Shown here: positions 8,841 through 15,353 of the stretch, in pieces
Layout of the letters: every line of letters starts with the position of its first letter
Position numbering within the stretch: the stretch's first letter is position 1
DNA from: CAZUMW01 sp964621615
Lineage (GTDB): Bacteria; Desulfobacterota; WTBG01; CAIYCZ01; CAIRTM01
Assembly (NCBI GenBank): GCA_964621615.1
Contig: CAZUMW010000060.1
Location: forward strand, 1-22,426
Direction of reading: 5' to 3'
DNA length: 22,426 nucleotides
Notes under the pieces: model-generated
Seen by the model: only the letters and a program-made list of their open reading frames with translations
Told to the model about the DNA's origin: nothing
Database searches by the model: none
Position numbers and translations under genes: made by a program

Positions 8841-8954
8841 CTACCAGAGCAGCGCTACAATGTAGAGCAGCAGCATAACGACGCTCAGCTCGACCCACGG
8901 TCTGATGCTGGTGCTGTCCTTAACCCGTGGTTTCTCCTGTTTTGCCTTTTCCAT
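8841..8954 (-). CDS. Small single-pass membrane protein (37 residues)
   Basis: This is a short open frame of 37 residues. It has a charged N-terminal half (starting MEKAKQEKPRVKD) and one hydrophobic C-terminal segment (about residues 21-37, VELSVVMLLLYIVALLW). I do not recognise a family. Translation is supported by a strong ribosome-binding site, GAGGTGA, 4 bases before the ATG. Composition matches the neighbouring genes. It begins 74 bases after the diguanylate cyclase stop, on the same strand. It could be cotranscribed or use a weak TACAAT -10 at about 8996-9001. The topology suggests a cytoplasmic basic tail with a C-terminal membrane anchor. It could be an accessory subunit or a regulator of a membrane protein; this is inference. 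Confidence 0.6.
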   Translation of the reverse strand: MEKAKQEKPRVKDSTSIRPWVELSVVMLLLYIVALLW

Positions 8955-9028
8955 AGTCACCTCTTTGCTGCATAGTGAGGGGGTGGCTTTTTTTATTGTA
9001 TCCCGATATAAAACAGGAAAGTTGCTTT

Positions 9029-10117
9029 TCAGTGAAACCGCGGCTCTTCGGGCGTTATGTCAGGGTCCATTGTATGATATACCCGTAGATCCGGAGAAAT
9101 TCTGTTGCGGCCCTTGCGCTTTGCGTCATAGAGCATTTCATCGGCTTTTTTGATTATTTTTGCCGCATCCATCCCCTTTTTAAAGGTAGTAACGCCGAAG
9201 CTCGCCGTCACTGAAATAGCGCTGCTTTCCCTGTTGATGTCCAGGTGTTCTGTTATTTTACGCAGGCGCTCGGCAAGCTCGATGGCTCGCGCGTATTTGG
9301 TTCCGCGCAGCACCAGCATGAATTCCTCCCCCCCGTACCTGGCAAGGTAGTCGCTTTTGCGGATCGCAGCCAGAACCCGCTTTGAAACCGCCTGCAGCAC
9401 TGCATCGCCTGCCTGATGACCATGCGTGTCGTTGATGTGCTTGAAATGATCCATGTCAAACATGATTACAGAAAGATTGCGGCCATACCGCTCGGCGGTC
9501 GCAACATCGTGCTCAAGATGCTGCATGAGCGCACGCCTGTTGTAGCAGTGCGTGAGCGGGTCTATCAGTGCTGCGCTTTCCAGCTTTTTCATGTTCATAA
9601 CGTTTGCCAGAGCTGTTGCCAGCGTCCGCAGCACGATATCGAGCAGCTCATGATGATAGCCGAGCATCGTACGCTGCGGCAGCAGGTACAGCACGGCGCT
9701 CGTTTGGCCTGAGGACAGATCAAAGGACATGATTGATCCGGTGTCGATATTGGTCAGACAGCTGTTTTCGCGGCCGTCGGTGTTTTCAAAGTACCGGATG
9801 TTCAGGTATAGGTTTTGCGGCGAGAAATCCTGTTTGATCGTCTCGAGCACGGCTTTGTCGTCCGTTTTCGGATCCATCCAGATGTCGATACCGCCGTTGA
9901 TATCTTTGTCATACATGGCAAATGCAAAATATTTATAATCCAGCAGGCGGTAGAGGCAGCGCGACGTTTGATATATAATGCTGTCAATGTCCTGCTGCTG
10001 TGTTATCTTGAGTATAAAATGGCTCAGCATTCTGTGGTCGAATCTGCGGGTGGTCCGGTAGAAAAAATTCAGGCTGGTAAAAATATTGGTGCACAATCGT
10101 TTCACTGCGGTAACCAT
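9029..10117 (-). CDS. Diguanylate cyclase (GGDEF) with N-terminal GAF-like sensor domain
   Basis: This enzyme makes the second messenger c-di-GMP from two GTP. The 362-residue protein has a C-terminal GGDEF domain (about residues 183-340). It contains DPLTHCYNRR, DMDHFKHINDTHGHQAGD and the active signature YGGEEF (GGEEF at 262-266). An RKSD inhibitory site (253-256) lies exactly five residues upstream, predicting product feedback inhibition. The first 175 residues look like a GAF-type ligand or redox sensor, and I see no transmembrane helix, so it is likely cytoplasmic. No EAL domain is present. GGGAG lies 8 bases before the ATG. A perfect inverted repeat at 10144-10163 lies just upstream. 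Confidence 0.94.
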   Translation of the reverse strand: MVTAVKRLCTNIFTSLNFFYRTTRRFDHRMLSHFILKITQQQDIDSIIYQTSRCLYRLLDYKYFAFAMYDKDINGGIDIWMDPKTDDKAVLETIKQDFSPQNLYLNIRYFENTDGRENSCLTNIDTGSIMSFDLSSGQTSAVLYLLPQRTMLGYHHELLDIVLRTLATALANVMNMKKLESAALIDPLTHCYNRRALMQHLEHDVATAERYGRNLSVIMFDMDHFKHINDTHGHQAGDAVLQAVSKRVLAAIRKSDYLARYGGEEFMLVLRGTKYARAIELAERLRKITEHLDINRESSAISVTASFGVTTFKKGMDAAKIIKKADEMLYDAKRKGRNRISPDLRVYHTMDPDITPEEPRFH

Positions 10118-10143
10118 GGACTCTTCTCCCTGTGTTGGAGCTT

Positions 10144-10163
10144 TTGCTTAACCAATTAAGCAA
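10144..10163. promoter_or_regulatory. Perfect inverted repeat upstream of the diguanylate cyclase gene
   Basis: TTGCTTAA-CCAA-TTAAGCAA has 8-base arms and lies 27-46 bases upstream of the diguanylate cyclase start. It could be an operator or a leader hairpin. The remainder of the 10118-10355 gap holds no gene I can support. Confidence 0.45.
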
Positions 10164-10355
10164 ATTCAGTGCCACGGCTTGTTAATATGGAATATCAATT
10201 GGTTAGCTGTTTAAGCGGGCGTGAGACACGGAAAGTAAGGAAAAATTTTCCCGCTGAAACATAGGGGCTGCGGTCGGATTTTTGACAGATAAGCGAACCT
10301 GCCGGCCTGCGATGTCGTGGTCTGCGGCGTCACTTGTCCCGGTTGCAGTGAGGAC

Positions 10356-10955
10356 TCACCATCTCCCCAGCAGGTCATACAGTCCTGTGGGAAACGTTAT
10401 AAGCCAGGAAAAAAGTGTATCAAGAAATGTCAGATAAAAGTTGAGGGCCGTCATAATCAGTATGTATTGCGCCGGGCCGCCGAACCTGTCCAGCATGTTT
10501 TTTCCGGTAACGGTTTTTCCGGTGTTTCTGGAAAGAAAAAACGGTATTGCCCGGTAGCACAGCGGGATTTCAATAAGCGATCTCACGGCGCCTGCTGCAA
10601 GGGCTGCGGGAATATACAGGCCGGGATCGGCAAACAGCGAGCCTGTTGCGGCACGGTCCGCTGACAGCACCCCTGCACACAGAAGCGTCAGCCATACCGT
10701 CATGGTGCCGGTGCCTTTGAGAATTCCTCCCAATACCGGGGTTGCCTCGCGTGAAAAGCGGGCGATTGCCGCAGCGCCGATCACGGTGGAAATCAGTGCT
10801 CCCAGGGGTCCGTACAGAAAAAATGACACCATCCAGAAAAAGCTGATCGGGTCGAAGGCGGCCGAACCCCAGAAAAACCGGGGCTTTTTCATGATGCTGA
10901 CGGGCGCTGAACAAAGCCCGATAATGGTGCTGCCCATGAGTATGTTCAGGTCCAT
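10356..10955 (-). CDS. Polytopic membrane protein, possibly ECF transporter S component-like
   Basis: The protein has about 199 residues with five or six hydrophobic segments, roughly residues 3-18, 35-68, 80-98, 115-130 and 165-192. Its length and its DPISFFW...YGPLGALISTVIGA stretch resemble substrate-binding S components of energy-coupling factor vitamin transporters. The match is by general character only, and no substrate can be named. The open frame can be extended to a TTG at 10991, but those bases form a TTGACA-like -35 element. I therefore prefer the ATG at 10953-10955 (or the one at 10935-10937). Neither ATG has a clear ribosome-binding site. No ATPase or transmembrane partner of an ECF system is in the window. 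Confidence 0.65.
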   Translation of the reverse strand: MDLNILMGSTIIGLCSAPVSIMKKPRFFWGSAAFDPISFFWMVSFFLYGPLGALISTVIGAAAIARFSREATPVLGGILKGTGTMTVWLTLLCAGVLSADRAATGSLFADPGLYIPAALAAGAVRSLIEIPLCYRAIPFFLSRNTGKTVTGKNMLDRFGGPAQYILIMTALNFYLTFLDTLFSWLITFPTGLYDLLGRW

Positions 10956-10962
10956 ACTGTAT

Positions 10963-10991
10963 GAAGTAAATCTACAAATGAATATTGTCAA
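10963..10991 (-). promoter_or_regulatory. Candidate promoter for the polytopic membrane protein
   Basis: On the minus strand, TTGACA (10986-10991) and TACTTC (10963-10968) are 17 bases apart. The predicted start site would fall at or next to the ATG at 10955, implying a leaderless or nearly leaderless message. The -10 match is poor. Confidence 0.3.
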
Positions 10992-11151
10992 GAGGAGTGA
11001 ATGATATACGCAGCTTCCGGAAAGTTGATTTCCCTTTTAAAATGTCTACATGGTAAATTCCTCCCGTCCTCCCTCTGCAAAGGCAGTAGCTGTAATCACC
11101 ACTGAAAAAGTGAATACCGGGAAAGCACTAAACAGATGACATATAGCTTTC

Positions 11152-11172
11152 CCCCTCTTTTTTAAAGAGGGG
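11152..11172. repeat. Perfect 9-bp hairpin at the gene 3' end (CCCCTCTTT/AAAGAGGGG)
   Basis: The arms are CCCCTCTTT (11152-11160) and AAAGAGGGG (11164-11172) around a TTT loop. The hairpin abuts the stop codon of the SAM hydroxide adenosyltransferase. No U-tract follows on the minus strand, so it is not a classical terminator but could protect the message 3' end. The following TTAGGGGAGA matches the tail style of a degenerate relative at 21029-21055, suggesting a dispersed intergenic repeat class. Confidence 0.6.
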
Positions 11173-11988
11173 TTAGGGGAGATTTGTGCAGCCAGACAGC
11201 GAAACGGTCACCGCGTCCCCCCTCTCGGCACCGGTCAAGTCACGTGCGCTGCCGTTTTTTACCGACAGCTCGAGAAAGCCGCTGCTTCCAAACAGGCAGA
11301 ACAGCTCATTGTCCGGCGCATGGCCATAGGAGGAATGCAGCGGGCATGATGTGCGGTTTTTAAGATCAGCACAAAACGGAGTGTAACCGAATATATTTGT
11401 AATAAAGCTGAGGCTTAAATTGGTGATCACGTTGCCGAAGCGGTCAATGTGGATGATTTCACCCTGTGCTTTGTGCGGTGAAAGGCGATGCGGTGCCGGA
11501 ACAGGAAACCGGACACACTCTGAAACGGTCTGTCCGAAGGAGTCCGGATGCACGCCTGCTGCAAGATGTGCTGCGGCAGGAGAAAAAATGTCCCTGCCGT
11601 GAAAAGTAGCGCTGCACTCGGGGAGAACGTATTTTTTTTCGCTCAGCGCTATAATCCTCTTCGGTTTATGGGCGCTGAGAATGAAACTGAAAATCCCGTT
11701 GTCCGGTCCGATGAAATAAGAGCGTGCGGTTTCCACGAGCAGCGGCCGGCGTTCAGTTCCCACGCCCGGGTCCACAACGGCAACGTGAACAGTCCCCGGC
11801 GGGAAATACCGGTGCGCCGTATACAGGACAAATCCGCCGGCCCGGATATCCTGCGGGGGTATCGTGTGGGAAATATCCACGATAGTGCACTGCGGGGCGA
11901 TGGCCAGAATGACCCCCTTCATTGCACCGACATAGCCGTCGGCGGTGCCGAAATCGGTAGTCAGGGTTATTATGCCGGAAGGCTGCAT
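11173..11988 (-). CDS. SAM hydroxide adenosyltransferase (DUF62/chlorinase-fluorinase superfamily)
   Basis: Members of this family hydrolyse S-adenosylmethionine to adenosine and methionine; rare relatives use chloride or fluoride instead of water. The 271-residue protein has the N-terminal LTTDFGTADGYVGAMKG (about residues 9-25) and VDPGVGTERRPL. It also contains GPDNGIF, ATFHGRDIFSPAAAHLA and IHIDRFGNVITNL. The Asp-Arg-His triad typical of the hydroxide-activating group is present as Asp73, Arg80 and His130, which argues against halogenase activity. GGAAG lies 6 bases before the ATG. It appears monocistronic on the minus strand, ending at a strong hairpin. Its role in the cell is unknown; SAM turnover or salvage is an inference. 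Confidence 0.92.
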   Translation of the reverse strand: MQPSGIITLTTDFGTADGYVGAMKGVILAIAPQCTIVDISHTIPPQDIRAGGFVLYTAHRYFPPGTVHVAVVDPGVGTERRPLLVETARSYFIGPDNGIFSFILSAHKPKRIIALSEKKYVLPECSATFHGRDIFSPAAAHLAAGVHPDSFGQTVSECVRFPVPAPHRLSPHKAQGEIIHIDRFGNVITNLSLSFITNIFGYTPFCADLKNRTSCPLHSSYGHAPDNELFCLFGSSGFLELSVKNGSARDLTGAERGDAVTVSLSGCTNLP

Positions 11989-12486
11989 AATAGGCTTCCA
12001 ATCTAGTTTATAGACTGCGGGGCTGTTGCCGAAACCTCATCTGCTGCGTTGCGCTTATCATCTGTTACAGCGACATAAAAAATATCAATAACAGGCAGAT
12101 AGGTAAAAAAGTATGTTTTCAGGGCAACGGGCGTAAGCCCGTGGGTATCTACTTATCACAGATGAAGATATGGCACAAAATGTTTCACTATTTTGCTTTT
12201 GACATACGTCTGTTTTAGTATATAAATAAAATAGCGTAATATTAAAAGCTATACGAAACAGAGTGACGTTTGGGCTCACGTTCGGAGGCTCTCAAAACCG
12301 GAATCGGGCTCGAAAAGCACAACATTTTCCTGCCGGGCGTGTGTTGAATTTGATAAAAATCGTTAACCGGCGGGGTTGTGTAACGTTAACGGTTTGTTGA
12401 GTTGAATTAATATTGTACGATACCGGTTTCAATAGCGGTGCAGACAAAAAAATATACCATTGTGTAATGAACAGGGGATATATCCG
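11989..12486. other. 498-base non-coding gap upstream of the protease cassette
   Basis: I see no convincing gene here. It holds a short hairpin ACGGGC-GTAA-GCCCGT (12127-12142), a common intergenic repeat type. It also holds a plus-strand promoter at 12199-12226 and two GTTAAC palindromes (12362-12367 and 12385-12390). A weaker promoter-like pair, TTGTTG (12394-12399) and TACGAT (12416-12421), is present. I compared the roughly 250-base leader by eye with SAM, SAH, c-di-GMP, cobalamin and fluoride riboswitch cores and found no match. Confidence 0.6.
12199..12226 (+). promoter_or_regulatory. Candidate promoter for the protease cassette
   Basis: A perfect TTGACA (12199-12204) is followed by TATAAA (12221-12226) with a 16-base spacer. 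The first start codon downstream is at 12487, so the leader would be about 250 bases. A second, weaker promoter nearer the gene at 12394-12421 would give a leader of about 60 bases. Confidence 0.5.
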
Positions 12487-14706
12487 ATGAAAAAAGGCAT
12501 ATATGCAGGAGCTTTGTTTTTATGTGTCGTGGTGTTTTCTTCCCTCAGCGTGGCGCAATGTCCGCCGCCGGGACAGCCTGATTATACGATCTATTGTGAA
12601 GATTATTTAGATTTATTAGATATTGATTACTGGTGCTGCCCTCCGTCATATCCTATCTGTGATTATTATTTGAACACAGAAACAATGGAATATGAGGGGT
12701 ATTGCTATTCAGCAGGTTCAACAACTTCAATTTACAGCCCGAGCACTACAACCATAGATATTACCACCTCAACCGCGCCCTACACAACAACAGCTCCATA
12801 TGTGACCACTACCGTTCCCTATACCACCACCATTCCCGGCTCGACGACTTCTATTCCCGGGGTGTCGACCACGACCGTTGCCGGAACCGGGGGCTCAGGC
12901 GATTTTATCGTCGCTATTAACACAAACGGGCAGGATGCGCCCTATACACAATCAACGGGAATTCTGCCGGGTACCAACCCCTCGGTGCCCACAGGGCTGT
13001 TGTACCGGGAGGACGGCCGTCCCATCCCCCAGATGATCGACACGATCGGGCCGCGTCCCGATGTTTCGCTGTTTAAAAAGGCAAAGCGTCGCCTGCAGGA
13101 GCTGAAGGCGCGCGGAGTTATGCCGGTTCAGATTTATACGGTCGGCGATCAGAAAAATTTCTGGGTAAAAGATGACCGGGACACGGCCTGGCGCCAGGTG
13201 GCTGCCACCGTGATGCGTGAAAGCGAGCACAGCATGCTTTTTGTGGATAACTCGCTTTCCCTGTCACAGGCAACACTTGACAGCTATAGTACCGAATTTG
13301 AAACCATGTACGATATTATTTCTGAAAATATCGGCCAGTTTTCTGACCGTGACGGCAATCAGAAAGTTGCGGTTTTTGTATACAGCATGAATGACGGCGG
13401 CACTATAAATTCTTTTATGGGCGGATATTTCTGGAGCAAAGACTATGCTGATGATGCCACGGCCCAGTCCCAGGGCATGCGAAGCAATGAGATGGATGTT
13501 GTTTATATACGCGGGAATGAGCCGGCAGGATGGGAGCAGGTCGGCGAGGATTTTTATGACTACAACCTGACAACCCTGGTTCACGAGTTTCAGCATCTGG
13601 TCCATTTCGGCGTCAAGGTGTGGCAGACAAATAATATGGAGAATTACTCCGATACCTGGATAGACGAAATGATGGCCATGGCGTCGGAAACCATGTACTT
13701 CAAGCATAAGCTTCAGGAAACCCCTGCCTATACGCATCCCGCAATGGCAGGAAACGGCTACCTGTCGGGCCGGATCGAGTATTATAACGCCGATCCGAAC
13801 CGCACCATACGAAATGGCCACGGTCTTACATACTGGGACCGCCGGGGCGATGTTCTGGCAAATTATTCCCTGTCATATCTCTTCGGTCAGTATCTGACGC
13901 TGCACTCATCAAACGGCCAGGGCATTTTTAAAGATATTCTCAGTTACATGCTTGCAAACGGGGTGAACGATTACCAGGCGGTTGCCGGTGCGGCATCACA
14001 AAGCATTACCGGGATCTCGACATGGGACGATCTTCTCAAAAGTTTTGCGATTGCAAATATGGCCAATGCAGCATCGGGGCTTTACGGCTATAAGGGACAG
14101 CTTACCCTCACACCACGGGGGCCCGGCGGTACCAACTCCCGGCTGCATAACGGCGGCTGCGCATACCGTGTTGTTTCAGGGGCTGTGAGTTCGCCGTCTT
14201 TTGCCGGAGCGGATGTGAAATTCTACGGTGCAGACGGCAATGAGCTTGCCGGGGGTGCATCATCCGGAAATTGCGCCGCATCGGCTGTTGTTGACGATGG
14301 TGCCGAGGTGCTGGCCGCACTGCGTGATTACCGGGATACGGTTATGGCTGATACCCCGGCAGGGCGGAAACTCATTGCACAGTATTACCGGCACAGCCCC
14401 GGACTGATTGCGCTCTGCGCCGAAGACCGGGATCTGTGTCTTGATGTCAGCAGATTTGTTCAGCGATTGCTGCCTGCTGTGAAGCAGGCGTCGATATCGG
14501 ACACGGCTGCCTTTCCCGAACAGCTGCAGGATGAGGCGATCGAGCTTATCGAAACGGCATCTGACCAGTCTGATGACGGGCTCAGGCGCTTTCTTCAATC
14601 GCTGAAAGCGGAGATAGCTTCAGGCAGGCTGCCGGGAGCGGATGCAAAACAACATGACGACACAGCCTGTGAACAGGGCTGTAAAAAAACAGGAGCTGGA
14701 TGGTGA
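12487..14706 (+). CDS. Secreted zinc metalloprotease (HEFQH gluzincin, M30/hyicolysin-like) with Cys module and Thr-rich linker
   Basis: This is a 739-residue exported protein. In order it shows a signal peptide (1-23, cleavage near SVA-QC) and a Cys-rich module (25-73) with YWCCPPSYPIC. A Thr/Pro/Tyr-rich linker (78-131) and a protease region (about 140-540) follow. The zinc motif is His366-Glu367-Phe-Gln-His370, with IDEMMAMASE 23 residues later supplying a likely third ligand, Glu394 or Glu401. This arrangement resembles family M30 hyicolysins. The C-terminal helical domain (about 596-668, beginning NCAASAVV and containing LRDYRD, GRKLI and YYRHSPGL) resembles the CFI-box type C-terminal domain. 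I chose the ATG after AGGGG (9-base spacer) because it begins the signal peptide; the upstream TTG extension is unlikely. The stop overlaps the next gene. Confidence 0.82.
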   Translation: MKKGIYAGALFLCVVVFSSLSVAQCPPPGQPDYTIYCEDYLDLLDIDYWCCPPSYPICDYYLNTETMEYEGYCYSAGSTTSIYSPSTTTIDITTSTAPYTTTAPYVTTTVPYTTTIPGSTTSIPGVSTTTVAGTGGSGDFIVAINTNGQDAPYTQSTGILPGTNPSVPTGLLYREDGRPIPQMIDTIGPRPDVSLFKKAKRRLQELKARGVMPVQIYTVGDQKNFWVKDDRDTAWRQVAATVMRESEHSMLFVDNSLSLSQATLDSYSTEFETMYDIISENIGQFSDRDGNQKVAVFVYSMNDGGTINSFMGGYFWSKDYADDATAQSQGMRSNEMDVVYIRGNEPAGWEQVGEDFYDYNLTTLVHEFQHLVHFGVKVWQTNNMENYSDTWIDEMMAMASETMYFKHKLQETPAYTHPAMAGNGYLSGRIEYYNADPNRTIRNGHGLTYWDRRGDVLANYSLSYLFGQYLTLHSSNGQGIFKDILSYMLANGVNDYQAVAGAASQSITGISTWDDLLKSFAIANMANAASGLYGYKGQLTLTPRGPGGTNSRLHNGGCAYRVVSGAVSSPSFAGADVKFYGADGNELAGGASSGNCAASAVVDDGAEVLAALRDYRDTVMADTPAGRKLIAQYYRHSPGLIALCAEDRDLCLDVSRFVQRLLPAVKQASISDTAAFPEQLQDEAIELIETASDQSDDGLRRFLQSLKAEIASGRLPGADAKQHDDTACEQGCKKTGAGW

Positions 14707-15353
14707 GCAGTCGTTGGTATTCCTTGAAAAAACACACAGCCTTATGTGCCGGGCTGTGCTTTGTATGTATTTTTGTTATATCGGTTGTTTTTTCCACCCT
14801 TGAGGCAGTCGTGGTCCGGCCCGTGAACCTTGCCTATCTGACCGACAGAGCCCGGACTGTTTTTTCCGGGATATGTACCGGCAGAGACCTTCACTACGAT
14901 ACCATCCTTGACCGGGAGGTATATCTGTATACCTTTGAGGTTCATAAAATGATCAAGGGCATTCCCCGCAGGAGCATTACGGTTAAAACAAGCAAGGCGC
15001 TGGTCGATCTGGGGCAGATACCGGTGTATGAGCCGGGCGAAGAGGTGGTGCTTTTTCTGACCGGCAAAAGCAGGATCGGATTTCAAAGCCCTGTCGGTCT
15101 GGGCCAGGGAAAGTTTTCGGTTATCACTGCCGGTGACGGCACAAAGTCTGTTATGAATCAGTGGGGCAACCGGAACCTTTTCAGGGGTATGGATGACATT
15201 ACACGGACCGATCTGTTTCAGCTGAATCCTGCCCGCGCTTCACTTGCCGGGGTGCTGAGCCGACAGAGAGGACCGGTAGCCTATGAGCGCTTTCTGGATC
15301 TGGTTGGGATACTTCTTGATACACGATTGCAACGCAGCGGGGGAGGCTCATGA
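14700..15353 (+). CDS. Exported protein of unknown function between two metalloproteases
   Basis: The protein has 217 residues and an N-terminal hydrophobic segment (about residues 14-35), either an export signal (possible cleavage after STLEA) or an anchor. The rest looks like a compact mixed alpha/beta domain, including FSGICTGRDL, YTFEVHKMIKG, YEPGEEVVLFLTG and GLGQGKFSVI. I recognise the general pattern of small exported proteins found near matrixin-like proteases but cannot name a family. It overlaps both neighbours (ATG at 14700 inside the upstream stop region; ATGA with the downstream start), so translation of all three is probably coupled. AGGAG precedes it; a GTG at 14703 gives better spacing (7 bases) than the ATG (4 bases). 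A chaperone, inhibitor or anchor role for the proteases is conjecture. Confidence 0.75.
   Translation: MVSSRWYSLKKHTALCAGLCFVCIFVISVVFSTLEAVVVRPVNLAYLTDRARTVFSGICTGRDLHYDTILDREVYLYTFEVHKMIKGIPRRSITVKTSKALVDLGQIPVYEPGEEVVLFLTGKSRIGFQSPVGLGQGKFSVITAGDGTKSVMNQWGNRNLFRGMDDITRTDLFQLNPARASLAGVLSRQRGPVAYERFLDLVGILLDTRLQRSGGGS

Noticed and set aside
11002..11106. Possible short plus-strand gene after AGAGGAG near the membrane-protein promoter
   Set aside because: A good ribosome-binding-like sequence exists, but the 34-codon product has no hydrophobic segment or recognisable pattern and runs through repeat-like intergenic DNA.
11173..11988. A true chlorinase or fluorinase
   Set aside because: The Asp73-Arg80-His130 triad matches the water-activating SAM hydroxide adenosyltransferases rather than halide-using enzymes, and no halometabolite pathway genes are adjacent.
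12233..12486. Known riboswitch in the protease leader
   Set aside because: I compared the sequence with the conserved cores of SAM, SAH, c-di-GMP, cobalamin, fluoride and guanidine classes and found no convincing match.
13264..13821. 185-codon minus-strand frame inside the first protease
   Set aside because: The plus-strand reading has a signal peptide, zinc motif and domain architecture; the antisense frame has none.
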